Positions 35,405 to 44,317 of a stretch of DNA of 52,094 nt are shown here, in pieces (position 1 is the stretch's first letter; each line of letters begins with the position of its first letter). Both the position numbers and the translations under genes were made by a program. The stretch is taken from positions 1 to 52,094 of the forward strand of contig JAUVIR010000015.1 in NCBI GenBank assembly GCA_030592645.1, in the 5' to 3' direction. A model generated the notes under the pieces. That model had not been told where the DNA came from and did no database searches. It saw only the letters and a program-made list of their open reading frames with translations. The DNA comes from Candidatus Fermentibacterota bacterium (GTDB taxonomy: Bacteria; Fermentibacterota; Fermentibacteria; Fermentibacterales; JCC-6).

Positions 35405-37006
35405 ATGAAATTTATTAATCCATCGGCAGTAGCTTTTATTACGTTAACTATTCTGCTACTTACCGCAGGATGCGGCGGTTCAAATGTCGACAGGACAACA
35501 TGGCTCATCGTAGTCGGGGAAGACACGATTTCTGTTGGTGAGGCCGGTGAAGCCTGGAACCAGCTTGGCGACAGCCAGAGAGAACAATTTAATTCCAAGG
35601 ATAATACCATAGGTGAGTACATAGTAACCTACGGACGCAAAGTCCTTCTCCAGATGGAACTCGCGGACTCGGGATACTTGAATGATCACCTCCTGCTCTT
35701 ATCCAGAGGGGCGTGGCTGAATGCGAAGCTGGGCGAAGCTGGAAGGAAACTGCTTTACGAGAGGGAACTGGAAGCCATCGGAGATGACGAAATAGATTTC
35801 TTCTTAAGCTACCTTGGCAGACATGTCCTTTATACTATAAATCCCGGCACCGATTCCGAGCAAACGTTAGGTCCTGTCCACATCCCGCTCCTGCCGGCAG
35901 ATCTGATCAGACTGCTTGATTCCCTTTCATTCGGAGAAGCCGGAATAATGGAAAGCGGAATGGAGATAAGACTGGATTCCATCGTGACAGCGGATTCTTC
36001 GCTTATACTCCAGGCTCTTTCGGATACAGTGATGGTTCGATCAGGGGCATCATCTGCGATTGCAACCAGAAGATACCAGGAAATGGAGGATAGTCTTAAA
36101 CAATCTTTCCATACCGATTACAATCTCAGCCTGGATTCAATGGTTCTGGAGCAATTAGTGCTTTATTACTCCGAGGAGGCTGAATTCCCGAATGGAGAAA
36201 CCGTTGTTTTCACCTCAGACCTTGGCAGCATTACAGCTGAAGAGATGAGGGGTGAGATTTCTTACAACCAGAGCCATCAAATGCTGAGCCCCGCTAATAC
36301 GGTCTGGATGCATGGTTTCGTCGACCTGCTGCTTTTCGACTTCTACAGCCTTGATCTTCTCGAGAACGAATCTATGGAGTTCGTCAATACCCTCCGCGAG
36401 GAATCGGAGAAGTACCTCCTTGAGATCGCATCCGAAGAATTCTACACAGACAGGATTCAGTCCACCGTGACAGTTACCACCGAGTACATGGAAGATCTGT
36501 TTGAAAACCTGGAAGAACCCTTCACTGTTCCGGAAAAGAGAATTCTTCAGGCCATCTATATGCATGAGGATTCCGCCAGAGTATATCGCGATCTGGCCCA
36601 GGATGATAAGAACGATTTCCGGCTCAGAATGCCTGGATTCGTGAACCTTGCCGCCGATTCAGCTTATCCTCAGATAACCGAGCCTCTATCCGTCAGTCAG
36701 GTTCCCGGATTCTACGGTGAGGATATTTTCCTTATCGATCCTGCAGATACTACTACCTGGATGGGACCTCTTGCTCTATACGACGGAGATCTCATGTGCA
36801 TGTTCCGGCTGATCGAAGTGATCCCCGAAAGGAATTCTACATTTACCGAGGTTGAGGATCAACTGTATATGATGGCCAGGAACAGGCTGGAGGAGCAGGC
36901 CACGGTGGACGTTATTCGTGAGCTTGAGGAGAAGTTCGGACTGCTCATTAATGAGGACATTCTTGAACAGCTGCCTGAAGATCCCGGCAGCTGGTCCGAA
37001 CTCTAA
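35405..37006 (+). CDS. Large predicted lipoprotein, possibly SurA/parvulin-like
   Basis: The start is the ATG at 35405, behind AAGGTGG, giving 533 residues with a lipoprotein signal peptide and lipobox LTAGC. The mature protein is acidic and helical. It opens with a SurA_N-like region (VVGEDTISVGEAGEAWNQL). A second similar segment (FTSDLGSITAEEMRGEI) lies in the middle. The region around VPEKRILQAIYMHEDSA resembles a degenerate parvulin domain, although active-site residues are not convincing. A periplasmic chaperone or prolyl-isomerase role is tentative. It follows the mutase gene by 53 bases and is followed by a strong hairpin. Confidence 0.75.
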   Translation: MKFINPSAVAFITLTILLLTAGCGGSNVDRTTWLIVVGEDTISVGEAGEAWNQLGDSQREQFNSKDNTIGEYIVTYGRKVLLQMELADSGYLNDHLLLLSRGAWLNAKLGEAGRKLLYERELEAIGDDEIDFFLSYLGRHVLYTINPGTDSEQTLGPVHIPLLPADLIRLLDSLSFGEAGIMESGMEIRLDSIVTADSSLILQALSDTVMVRSGASSAIATRRYQEMEDSLKQSFHTDYNLSLDSMVLEQLVLYYSEEAEFPNGETVVFTSDLGSITAEEMRGEISYNQSHQMLSPANTVWMHGFVDLLLFDFYSLDLLENESMEFVNTLREESEKYLLEIASEEFYTDRIQSTVTVTTEYMEDLFENLEEPFTVPEKRILQAIYMHEDSARVYRDLAQDDKNDFRLRMPGFVNLAADSAYPQITEPLSVSQVPGFYGEDIFLIDPADTTTWMGPLALYDGDLMCMFRLIEVIPERNSTFTEVEDQLYMMARNRLEEQATVDVIRELEEKFGLLINEDILEQLPEDPGSWSEL

Positions 37007-37023
37007 TCTGAGTTGAACGAAAG

Positions 37024-37054
37024 AGGGGACATGTGCTTGAAGCTCATGTCCCCT
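37024..37054. terminator. Hairpin between convergent genes
   Basis: AGGGGACATG and CATGTCCCCT pair perfectly (10 bp). Inside, GCT and AGC pair around TGA after one T-T mismatch. It lies between convergent genes ending at 37006 and 37074 and could end both transcripts, although T-runs are poor. Its GGGG start resembles the other REP-like arms in the window. Confidence 0.6.
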
Positions 37055-37073
37055 TAAACTTACCCGTCTGAAG

Positions 37074-38570
37074 TTATTTTAAAATTATTATCGACGCGGA
37101 TGCTGTGGCGCCATCCTCAGATGTAACCCGAACAATGTAATAACCCGCGTTCAATGAATTTACCTGCAATGTGCATTCTGAATCCTCAAGGTTTCCGGTA
37201 GCAACAAGTCTACCTGAGGTGTCGTAGAGATCCAGGGTGCCGTTATCCGCAGGATAGGAAACGGAAAGTGATCCGTAGCAGGGATTCCCGGTGACTGTAA
37301 TCTCTGGAAGACTGATCCCGCTGCCGGAGTCCTCAATTCCAAGCATATGCATAGCGGGCATAAGTGTAGGGTCACCCAGCACCACCATCCCGAGATGCCA
37401 TGACAGCTCACTCGGAGAAAGGCCACCCTGGGAAATGTAATCCCACCAGTCCTGGTAGGCTTCGCCCAGTGATGCGCCGGTACCCAGGGGTGAATAGAAG
37501 GGCGTGAAGTGCAGCATTGCGCCGCTTTTGGTGCTTCCCACAGATGCAAGGCTGCTCTCTGTACAGTAAGCGTATACGGCTCCCATGCTGTGTATTGTCG
37601 TGAAGCGGGCGTTCGAGCAGGCGAAAAGGTTGTAGAAATGAGCCTGCGGCAATGCGGGAATCAGTTCATCGTATGTCGTTGTCGGTCCCGGACTCCAGAA
37701 GTGGGTGCTGGAGCTCGAGTGAACGAATGGGCTTATCCAGACGTAGTTGCCTGGAAGCCTGTTTTCGAGATAATCGGTACCGTTTGTAGCTGCTGCATTA
37801 CTCACAAGTTCGGTATTGGGATAGAGATATTGCATGGAGGCCTGGTATTGATACGCCCAGGGAATCCAGTCGTCATCTACGTAGCAGAGTGCGTTAAGGG
37901 GTTCCGGGTCGCCGTTCAGTCTCCAATCATGGATCCTCTCCAGGTAATCGTTCAGGATTTCGGTAGGGTCCCCAACCGCCGTCAGGTTATCGACCTTGAT
38001 CCGTCCCACGTATATCTCCGGGTCAAGGGTTCCGTAGAATGTGTCATAGATCCCGTCTGAACCGGGGATAAGCTGGAATGGGTATCCTATCCAGTTATCC
38101 TCCCAGTCGCCATCAAGGTCCATATAGAAGTAATCACTTGGAAACGTTTGCGAACCCTTTGCTGTACTGTCGCTGTACGCGCTCCAGGGTGCAGGGAGGT
38201 TCCCTACAAGCACAGCGCCTTCAAGACCATCGTTGAATTTGTCTGTAAGATACGCCTTCATCTCTTCGGGCGTGCTGTATGTAACCTCGATGACTTCGGT
38301 GGAAAGCCCCTGCGACGCTATATCCGCCGTCCACTGGTCAAGCAGACCGGCATCAAGGCTGTCCGTAAGCCCGTCTTCAAAGATCAGGATGAAATCGGCT
38401 CCATCGGTCCCTGAGATAGAGGTGACAATAAGGGGCATGTACTGAGGCTGAGCCAGGATCCACTCCTCGTAAGTTCCCTCTACAAATGACGGATCGGGGT
38501 TGATCGTCATGGGCGTATCATCATATACGCCCCCGATCAGGACCAGAAATATCAGAGTCAGATCAAGCAT
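37074..38570 (-). CDS. C25 (gingipain-like) peptidase-family secreted protein with sorting-type domain
   Basis: 498 residues, starting behind GGAATGA. A hydrophobic leader (LTLIFLVLIGGVY) lacks the usual basic start. The central region has the C25 order: EEMKAYL, EGAVLVGNLP, FPSDYFYMDLDGDW, a VGRI strand, then a candidate catalytic pair, His in SPFVHSSSST and Cys in NLFACSNARF. A VLGDPTL strand ends the domain. The last 75 residues form a sorting tail (VTGNPCYG, LYDTSGRLV, GYYIVRV). The classical propeptide is short or absent. It is probably a secreted cysteine protease of the caspase fold, or an inactive relative. Confidence 0.8.
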   Translation of the reverse strand: MLDLTLIFLVLIGGVYDDTPMTINPDPSFVEGTYEEWILAQPQYMPLIVTSISGTDGADFILIFEDGLTDSLDAGLLDQWTADIASQGLSTEVIEVTYSTPEEMKAYLTDKFNDGLEGAVLVGNLPAPWSAYSDSTAKGSQTFPSDYFYMDLDGDWEDNWIGYPFQLIPGSDGIYDTFYGTLDPEIYVGRIKVDNLTAVGDPTEILNDYLERIHDWRLNGDPEPLNALCYVDDDWIPWAYQYQASMQYLYPNTELVSNAAATNGTDYLENRLPGNYVWISPFVHSSSSTHFWSPGPTTTYDELIPALPQAHFYNLFACSNARFTTIHSMGAVYAYCTESSLASVGSTKSGAMLHFTPFYSPLGTGASLGEAYQDWWDYISQGGLSPSELSWHLGMVVLGDPTLMPAMHMLGIEDSGSGISLPEITVTGNPCYGSLSVSYPADNGTLDLYDTSGRLVATGNLEDSECTLQVNSLNAGYYIVRVTSEDGATASASIIILK

Positions 38571-38599
38571 AATATCATTCCTATTCTATTTAGTTCCAT

Positions 38600-38661
38600 G
38601 GGGCCGGGCGTCACTTCTGGTCACTTGCTAATGTAAGTGACCAGAAGTGACGCCCGGCCCC
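38600..38661. repeat. Perfect 27-bp palindrome, second REP-like family
   Basis: GGGGCCGGGCGTCACTTCTG plus seven bases (38600-38626) pairs perfectly with 38635-38661 around an 8-base loop. The arm resembles the complement of the direct repeats at 4541 and 5215 (GGGGTCGGACGTCACTTGCG). It ends two bases before the stop of the truncated M50 gene fragment. Confidence 0.88.
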
Positions 38662-38663
38662 GC

Positions 38664-38759
38664 TTAGAGTTTGAGGTACTGGTAGAGGTCGAGGTGGCGG
38701 ACGACAAAATTCAGCGCGGGGTAGAGGATACTTGAAATAACCCCCAGCCACAATACCAT
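38664..38759 (-). pseudogene. Remnant: 3' tail of an M50 site-2 protease gene
   Basis: A 31-codon frame whose last 27 residues (LGVISSILYPALNF and onward, ending YQYLKL) match the end of the intact protease at 42133-42762 with three changes. By eye, 11 of about 82 bases differ, and most differences are at synonymous positions. It therefore descends from a once-selected paralogue rather than a fresh copy. Nothing of the HEIAH active site remains. The palindrome at 38600 adjoins its 3' end. Confidence 0.75.
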
Positions 38760-38791
38760 TTCCCGAAAGACGGTGTTTGTACCTTTCTCTT

Positions 38792-40213
38792 CTATTCCAG
38801 CTTCAGCAACGTTGCAGTGATTATAGTATTCCCCGAACACAGCCTTGCCGTATAGATACCTGTTGAGACTTCAAGTCCAGAAGATGATTCACCATTCCAA
38901 TTAAATACAGCTTCCCCTTCAGTGGAAACAGCTTCAAGCTCAGCCAGCATTCTCCCAGACAGATCAAAGATCTGAATGTCAACGGGATGACCCGGAATAT
39001 CCGAAGCTGTAATAGTGACTGAATTGGAGAAAGGATTAGGAGAGGCTTGTAGATTCAAGTCGAATACTGAACCTGATTCATGTCCCTCTATGCCAAGGTT
39101 GATGGTGGTGTTGCGATATATTCCTCCCCATTTCATAACCAGATCTAAATCTCCATCAATGTCCATATCAAGAAAATCCGCACCAGGCACAGTGGAAAGC
39201 CATCCCGACCCTCCTGCGTTGAACATCCCGTCCCCATACCCGGCAATGGAACCACCTATTTCTGCTCCTAAAGATAGATCAAGATGACCATCAAGATCAA
39301 GATCTACGGACGCTAATTTCTCAATACTACATCCACCATAGAAATAACAATGCTGTGGATATTCAGGGATTTCAAATGTTCCATCCTGCTGATTCAGGAA
39401 GATAAAGGTGGATGGATCGCTCATGCCGGCAGTTCCGGCAATAGCTATATCCATATACCCATTCTCATTGAGATCACCGTGGGTACAATGATAATTTAAG
39501 TCCAATCCGAAGCCATCGGTAATTTCGTAAAAAGTTGAGTCGGTAAAACTTCCATCACCGGTTCCTTCAAATAGCAGTACTCCAGCACCTGCTTTATTAC
39601 ATGCAATATACAGATCAAGATCAGTGTCATCTGGGCCGTTGAAGTACGCCAGTTTACATGATGAAGACAAATCATAGTATACTGACTCCCACTCCAGGGT
39701 AAAATGTCCCATACCATCACCAAGCATCACTGTAACAGTGTTTCCTTCGGAGTTAACACCAACCAGATCCAGGTGGCCGTCGTTGTCTACATCTCCAATA
39801 CAACCATTTAAGTATGACCATGGAAATACATCATTCAGTATGAAGTTCCCTGTGCCATCACCCAGATACAGCCATGACTCCTCAAGGCTCATGAGCAATA
39901 CATCTTTGTTGGAGTCTTCATTGAAGTCAGCCGTGAGTAATTGAAATACATAGGAAGTATCAATGTAGACAGGGCCCAGACGCGTAAAGCTGCAGTCGCC
40001 ATTTGAAAGAAATACTTCGTAATAACTGCTATCAATAATCCAATCTGCTACCGCAAAATCCTCAAGTCCGTCGTTATTGAAATCCGCAGATTCAATATCG
40101 CTTACGGTTATGTCATAATAATTGACCAGCTCGAATATCTCAGCAGTTGTTCTTGATGTAATGAAGAACGGAATTATCAGAAAAATAAATGTGACTATTG
40201 AATTGAATTTCAT
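38792..40213 (-). CDS. Secreted FG-GAP/VCBS repeat protein with sorting-type domain
   Basis: The start is the ATG at 40213, behind GGGAG (ATG at 40222 also possible). The signal peptide is MKFNSIVTFIFLIIPFF, ending near TTAE. The 473-residue product carries at least six Asp-rich propeller loops (DFNNDGLED, DFNEDSNKD, DVDNDGHLD, DLNENGYMD, DLDLDGHLD, DMDIDGDLD). The C-terminal tail has SPNPFSNSV, IFDLSGRML and GIYTARL, and ends LLKLE. It is a probable surface beta-propeller. It is 13 bases from the frameshifted gene and in the same orientation, so they may be one transcript. Confidence 0.88.
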   Translation of the reverse strand: MKFNSIVTFIFLIIPFFITSRTTAEIFELVNYYDITVSDIESADFNNDGLEDFAVADWIIDSSYYEVFLSNGDCSFTRLGPVYIDTSYVFQLLTADFNEDSNKDVLLMSLEESWLYLGDGTGNFILNDVFPWSYLNGCIGDVDNDGHLDLVGVNSEGNTVTVMLGDGMGHFTLEWESVYYDLSSSCKLAYFNGPDDTDLDLYIACNKAGAGVLLFEGTGDGSFTDSTFYEITDGFGLDLNYHCTHGDLNENGYMDIAIAGTAGMSDPSTFIFLNQQDGTFEIPEYPQHCYFYGGCSIEKLASVDLDLDGHLDLSLGAEIGGSIAGYGDGMFNAGGSGWLSTVPGADFLDMDIDGDLDLVMKWGGIYRNTTINLGIEGHESGSVFDLNLQASPNPFSNSVTITASDIPGHPVDIQIFDLSGRMLAELEAVSTEGEAVFNWNGESSSGLEVSTGIYTARLCSGNTIITATLLKLE

Positions 40214-40226
40214 CCCAATCATCTCC

Positions 40227-41986
40227 CTAAGGAAGAACTACAACCCTGCGGATAAGTTCCTCTTCGTTGATTCCTTCTATTACTATCGTATACAATCCTG
40301 CCGGGAGGATATCATGCGTAGAAAGCTCAAGAATATGAGAACCTGAAGCAAGTTCACGCAGATCTTCCTCCGCAACAAGTCTGCCATCGATGGAATAAGC
40401 CCTGATTGAGATACCGCTATAAATCGGTTCCAGCAGGTCAAGGTTCAGCACGATACTCTCGCATGGGCTTTGAAGAAAGATACTGGTTACGGAGGGTGCA
40501 TTGACGGCAAGATTCCCAGTTGCTCTTGCATTGTTGTCTTCAGCTGCTTCAGGATACTCGTTGTCAGGATCAACTCTTACAATAAGGTCATCGGTAATAA
40601 ATCCTGTCTCAGGAAGTATCAGTTCTATTATGTAATACCATCGTACAGCGGAAACTCAGAAGAACTGAGTACTCTGTTCCCAATGAAAAGGGCTATTCCC
40701 ACAGTGTTATAATCATATCCGATTACATCTTCTGAGGATTGTCTGACCTGTAATTCCACTTCCGATGTCCTCGTGGTTTCTGCCGATGGATTGTCAGCAA
40801 CCTGTACAGTGCGAGGTGAGTGGGATATCAGAACTGAAGGTGCTCTTATATCTACTACAACAGGAGCAGGCACTCCGGAGCCTGTAACTTCCACCTCCGC
40901 GAGAAGAGTTAGCGCAGCGTTCCCATCTATTCGCCTATCAGAAATAACTTGTTCTACTCCAAGCAGTTTGAAATCCAGCTCTTCACCATCAGAGAACTGC
41001 ATATCGTAATTACCTGTTCTCCAGGGATCATGCTGATACATGGGCCAGCCTCCGGATGATGTTGAATATCCTTCCCATTCATACAGAGTCAGTAAACCGG
41101 ATGCGTCTGATGTAAGACATTCCATGGTTCCGTCACTATCAAGATCGACAATAAGCGGTGCCACAAAAGAGGCATCCTCGGACCATGTCGGAAATCCGGG
41201 AAGAACATTCATGTTATCCTGTGGGTCATGCCCGTAATTCAATGTTGAGAATCCCGTAAAAGGTACCTGAATTTCCGATTCATAAACGGTTGTACCACCA
41301 ATGATAGTTACGGATCTTACTGTTTCATCCCATTCCGAATGAGTGTTTTCCTCCATCACACCGGCATTCAATTGCCAGACAGGTTCAGGATACTCATTAC
41401 TTGATAAGAGTCTCCATCCGCACATACCCTCAAGAGTATACGCTACTTCAGGTTCGGTATCGTCATCAAGCTGTCCAATGGCTGGTCCGCCCATGTTCGC
41501 CCAGCAATCATAGCCAGTCTCCCAGTCATGATGCCGCCATTCCATATAAGAACCTGTCAGATTGTATACGAAAACCTTTTTGAATTTGTAATTATTTGCT
41601 TTTAAAGGATCATCTGAAGCATATACTTCGGTATCCGGAAGAGTGAATGTTGTGTCTTCCATTGAACCTGACTGTGCTGGATACAGATAGTATTTACCTG
41701 GAAGTGTATCCCAGCTGGTTGATGAGATGAGAATCGTATCAATCGCAATATCAGGTGGGAGAAGAAATGTCTGTGCTATAAAAGGTACAGATGGAAGACC
41801 TGCAGAGTATTCTCCACTCATCGGCAGGGGGAAATCCGTCACTGAGACTGTGTGGTATGTTATCCCCTCCACTTCAACGGTATCGATGAAAACATCACCT
41901 GGAAGGCAGGATGGCGTGAAGGTTATGTCTGCGTATGCCCCCCCCAGTACAATAAATAGCACATAAATTAAGAATAGCTTGCTCAT
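40227..41986 (-). pseudogene. Secreted protein with C25-propeptide-like and CARDB regions, broken by a frameshift
   Basis: The 5' part (41986 to 40628, 452 residues) starts behind GGGGGGATA with signal peptide MSKLFLIYVLFIVLGGAYA. It has a gingipain-propeptide-like stretch (SAGLPSVPFIAQTFLLPPD) and then FG-GAP-like strands (GGPAIGQLDDDTEP, LIVDLDSDGTME). No protease domain lies between them. The frame stops after FPLYDGIT. The missing 3' part reads on in another frame from about 40650: WYYIIELILPETG, the CARDB-like VRVDPDNEYPEAAEDNNA and a sorting tail (IRAYSIDGRLV, GLYTIVI). One base lost near 40640-40660 explains this. Intact length would be about 585 residues. Confidence 0.82.
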
Positions 41987-42132
41987 TATCCCCCCAATAG
42001 CTTAGCTGTTAACTTTATTTGTGTTACTGTTAATTTGTCAGCTTGGTAAGGAGATGTCAATCGAGCTGGATTGAAGGGAAAGTGATCTAATCCTGGATTT
42101 CTATGGAAAGTCCCTGTGGTGGTTGAAACCGG

Positions 42133-42762
42133 TTAGAGCCTGAGGTACTGGTAGAGATCAAGGTGACGGACGGCGAAATTCAGCGCGGGGTAAAGGATAG
42201 TTGAGATAACCCCGAGGTATAACAGTCCAAACACTATGAAGATTCCAAACCTTTCAAGCTTTCTGTAATTGTAAAGAGCCTGCCCCTTTAAAAACCTCGC
42301 CACTATCCTGCTGCCGTCAAGCGGAGGGATCGGCAGGAGGTTGAAGACCATAAGCACGATGTTCATAAGTGCGCCCATCGCAAGGCTGTGCACCAGTATC
42401 GAAGGCAGAATACCGCTTGCAAGATGAAGAAAAAGCGTAAGTACAATAGCTATCGCGAAGTTCGTAGCAGGGCCTGCAATAGCAACCCACATCATGCCTG
42501 TCTTCGGGTTTCTGAAGAATCCCGGATTAACCGGTACAGGCTTTGCCCATGCCAGCATGATGGGGCTGTTACTGATGAGGAAGAATGCGGGAAGCAGGAT
42601 CGTTCCCACTAGATCAATATGGGGAACAGGGTTGAATGTCAGTCTACCCATCTTGTAAGCGGTGGGATCTCCAAGTTTAAGCGCAACGTACCCGTGGGCG
42701 ATCTCATGACAGACCACGCTGAAAAAGACGATAATTATTATGAACGGAGTTTCTATACCCAT
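42133..42762 (-). CDS. Site-2 protease family (M50B) membrane metalloprotease
   Basis: A 209-residue intramembrane protease. The zinc site is in VVCHEIAHGYVALKLGD (HExxH near residue 19) and the third ligand is in NLLPIPPLDGSRI. About five membrane segments are visible and no PDZ domain is present, which is the compact YwhC-like form. It probably cleaves membrane proteins within the bilayer. It overlaps the YugP-like gene by TAATG, and both are membrane zinc peptidases, so a joint membrane-protein quality role is plausible. A decayed copy of its 3' end lies at 38664. Confidence 0.9.
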   Translation of the reverse strand: MGIETPFIIIIVFFSVVCHEIAHGYVALKLGDPTAYKMGRLTFNPVPHIDLVGTILLPAFFLISNSPIMLAWAKPVPVNPGFFRNPKTGMMWVAIAGPATNFAIAIVLTLFLHLASGILPSILVHSLAMGALMNIVLMVFNLLPIPPLDGSRIVARFLKGQALYNYRKLERFGIFIVFGLLYLGVISTILYPALNFAVRHLDLYQYLRL

Positions 42763-43451
42763 TACCTTCTCCGCCCTGCAAGCAGCAGCCAGACCATCTG
42801 CCCTAAGGATGCAAGCGCTGCGGCTACATAGGTCATGGATGCAGCGCCCAGCACTTTCTTGACGCCTGCCAGTTCGTCTCCGCTCATGTTGCCGCTTCTC
42901 TCCAGATATACCATGGCTCGCCTGCTGGCATCGAATTCAACAGGAAGTGTGACAAGCTGAAAAAGCAGAGCGGCACCGTAAAGCGCGGCTCCGAGATAGT
43001 AGAGTGCGGTCATGTGAAAGAACAGCCCGCCTATTATCAGCGGAAAGAGCATCTGGGAACCAAGGTTTGCAACAGGCACCAGCTTCTGGCGAAGCTTGAA
43101 GGGACTGTAGCCCATAGCGTCCTGAACGGCATGCCCCGCTTCATGGGCTGCTACTCCTACGGATGCTATGGAATTCCCGCTGTAAACATTCTGGGAAAGG
43201 CTCAGCATATTGTTCCGGGGATCGTAATGATCTGTAAGGTTTCCGGCTATTTCCTGAATACCGATATTCGCAAGTCCGTAGCTGTCGAGTATTTCCCGTG
43301 CGACAGCTCCGCCGGGTATTCCTCTTCCAGTACTTACTTCGCTGAAACGTTTGTATGTACTGCTGACCTTCGATCTGGCTATGAGGCCAATGATCATAGC
43401 GGCGATAATAACTAGAAAACCAGCATTCATGTCCATAAATCCCAGATACAT
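42762..43451 (-). CDS. YugP-like zinc metallopeptidase (neutral zinc peptidase 2 family)
   Basis: A 229-residue membrane protein. It has an N-terminal hydrophobic segment (residues 8-24), then NNMLSLSQNVYSGNSIASVGV and the zinc motif AAHEAGHAVQDAMGY. Two or three hydrophobic stretches follow (SQMLFPLIIGGLF, YYLGAALYGAALLF). PVEFDASRRA is diagnostic for the family. Substrates are unknown. The start follows GAGGGCGG. It is co-transcribed with the M50 protease gene. Confidence 0.9.
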   Translation of the reverse strand: MYLGFMDMNAGFLVIIAAMIIGLIARSKVSSTYKRFSEVSTGRGIPGGAVAREILDSYGLANIGIQEIAGNLTDHYDPRNNMLSLSQNVYSGNSIASVGVAAHEAGHAVQDAMGYSPFKLRQKLVPVANLGSQMLFPLIIGGLFFHMTALYYLGAALYGAALLFQLVTLPVEFDASRRAMVYLERSGNMSGDELAGVKKVLGAASMTYVAAALASLGQMVWLLLAGRRR

Positions 43452-43577
43452 TTTCCGCCCTCTTTTAAGCTGTAACTACAAAATTCGTTCCTCATGCACG
43501 AATATAAGCAAGATTATTACCCTTGAATATTGTGCTTATAGAGCACCTGGAACTATACATCACCGTTTCAGGTGACA

Positions 43578-44315
43578 TTATGGCACAGGCAGGAGATCGC
43601 TGAAACTGACCGTTTCCCGTCTTCCCAGAAGGGTTTTTAACCGCTCAATGACCGCTTTCTGTCTAACATCGTCCTCGAAGTCACAGGGATGAATGGCGAA
43701 TCTTACCGCAGGGGAACCTCGCAGAAGCATACCGGAAACAGTTACCCAGAATGCCGCAAGAGTTCTTTTCACAAAGCTGCCACCCGCATAGTTCACAGCA
43801 GGCATTCGAAGAATAGTCCGGTCTGTTCGGGGGTCCCAGATGCGCCACCTGCTCTCCGCGAAGGTGAACCCGGTTCTCGCCAGTGCTGCTATCGAACTTC
43901 TGCTGTACAACCATGCCGGAGCAACAAAACCGTTGACTTCAATACCAAGAGTCCGTTCAAGAACCGCGCGGCCCTCAAGAAGAAGTTTTTCCGCCGCTTT
44001 TTCATCAAGACCCAGAAATTCACCTTCGCCCCTGGTGAACAGAGCCGACCTGATCCTCTCTGAGATAGACAAAGGGGAGCTGCCGGCTATATGCTTAAAA
44101 CCGTGAAGAACCACCTCCACTCCATTTCTCTCCAGCTCTGAAAGCCATTTGCAGAAATCAGGGAATTCGTCCAGCAGCCACCTTCCATGGTAGTCCGGAA
44201 CAACCAGCATGCTGTACCTTCTGACCCCGAGTTCCCGAAGAGCGGAGTGTATCCTTCTCAGGGTCTCTTCATGAGCCGGCGTCACATCGTGCACGGTCAG
44301 TTGCAGTCGTTTCAC
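43578..44315 (-). CDS. Polysaccharide deacetylase-like protein (DUF2334 type)
   Basis: About 245 residues from a GTG at 44315; a GTG at 44330 would add five residues and overlap the upstream gene. The N-terminus LQLTVHDVTPAHEETLRRI holds the metal-site Asp, and VVLHGFKH the histidine, of the NodB-like barrel in DUF2334 proteins. GFVAPAWLY and FAIHPCDF follow as later barrel strands. It may remove acetyl groups from a glycan. It is the last gene of the metK operon, after a glycosyltransferase, which fits a glycan role. Confidence 0.82.
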   Translation of the reverse strand: MKRLQLTVHDVTPAHEETLRRIHSALRELGVRRYSMLVVPDYHGRWLLDEFPDFCKWLSELERNGVEVVLHGFKHIAGSSPLSISERIRSALFTRGEGEFLGLDEKAAEKLLLEGRAVLERTLGIEVNGFVAPAWLYSRSSIAALARTGFTFAESRWRIWDPRTDRTILRMPAVNYAGGSFVKRTLAAFWVTVSGMLLRGSPAVRFAIHPCDFEDDVRQKAVIERLKTLLGRRETVSFSDLLPVP

Positions 44316-44317
44316 GA

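Noticed and set aside
40628-40660. Programmed minus 1 frameshift in the CARDB-type gene
   Set aside because: No X-XXY-YYZ slippery heptamer or obvious downstream pseudoknot is visible; a simple base loss explains it.
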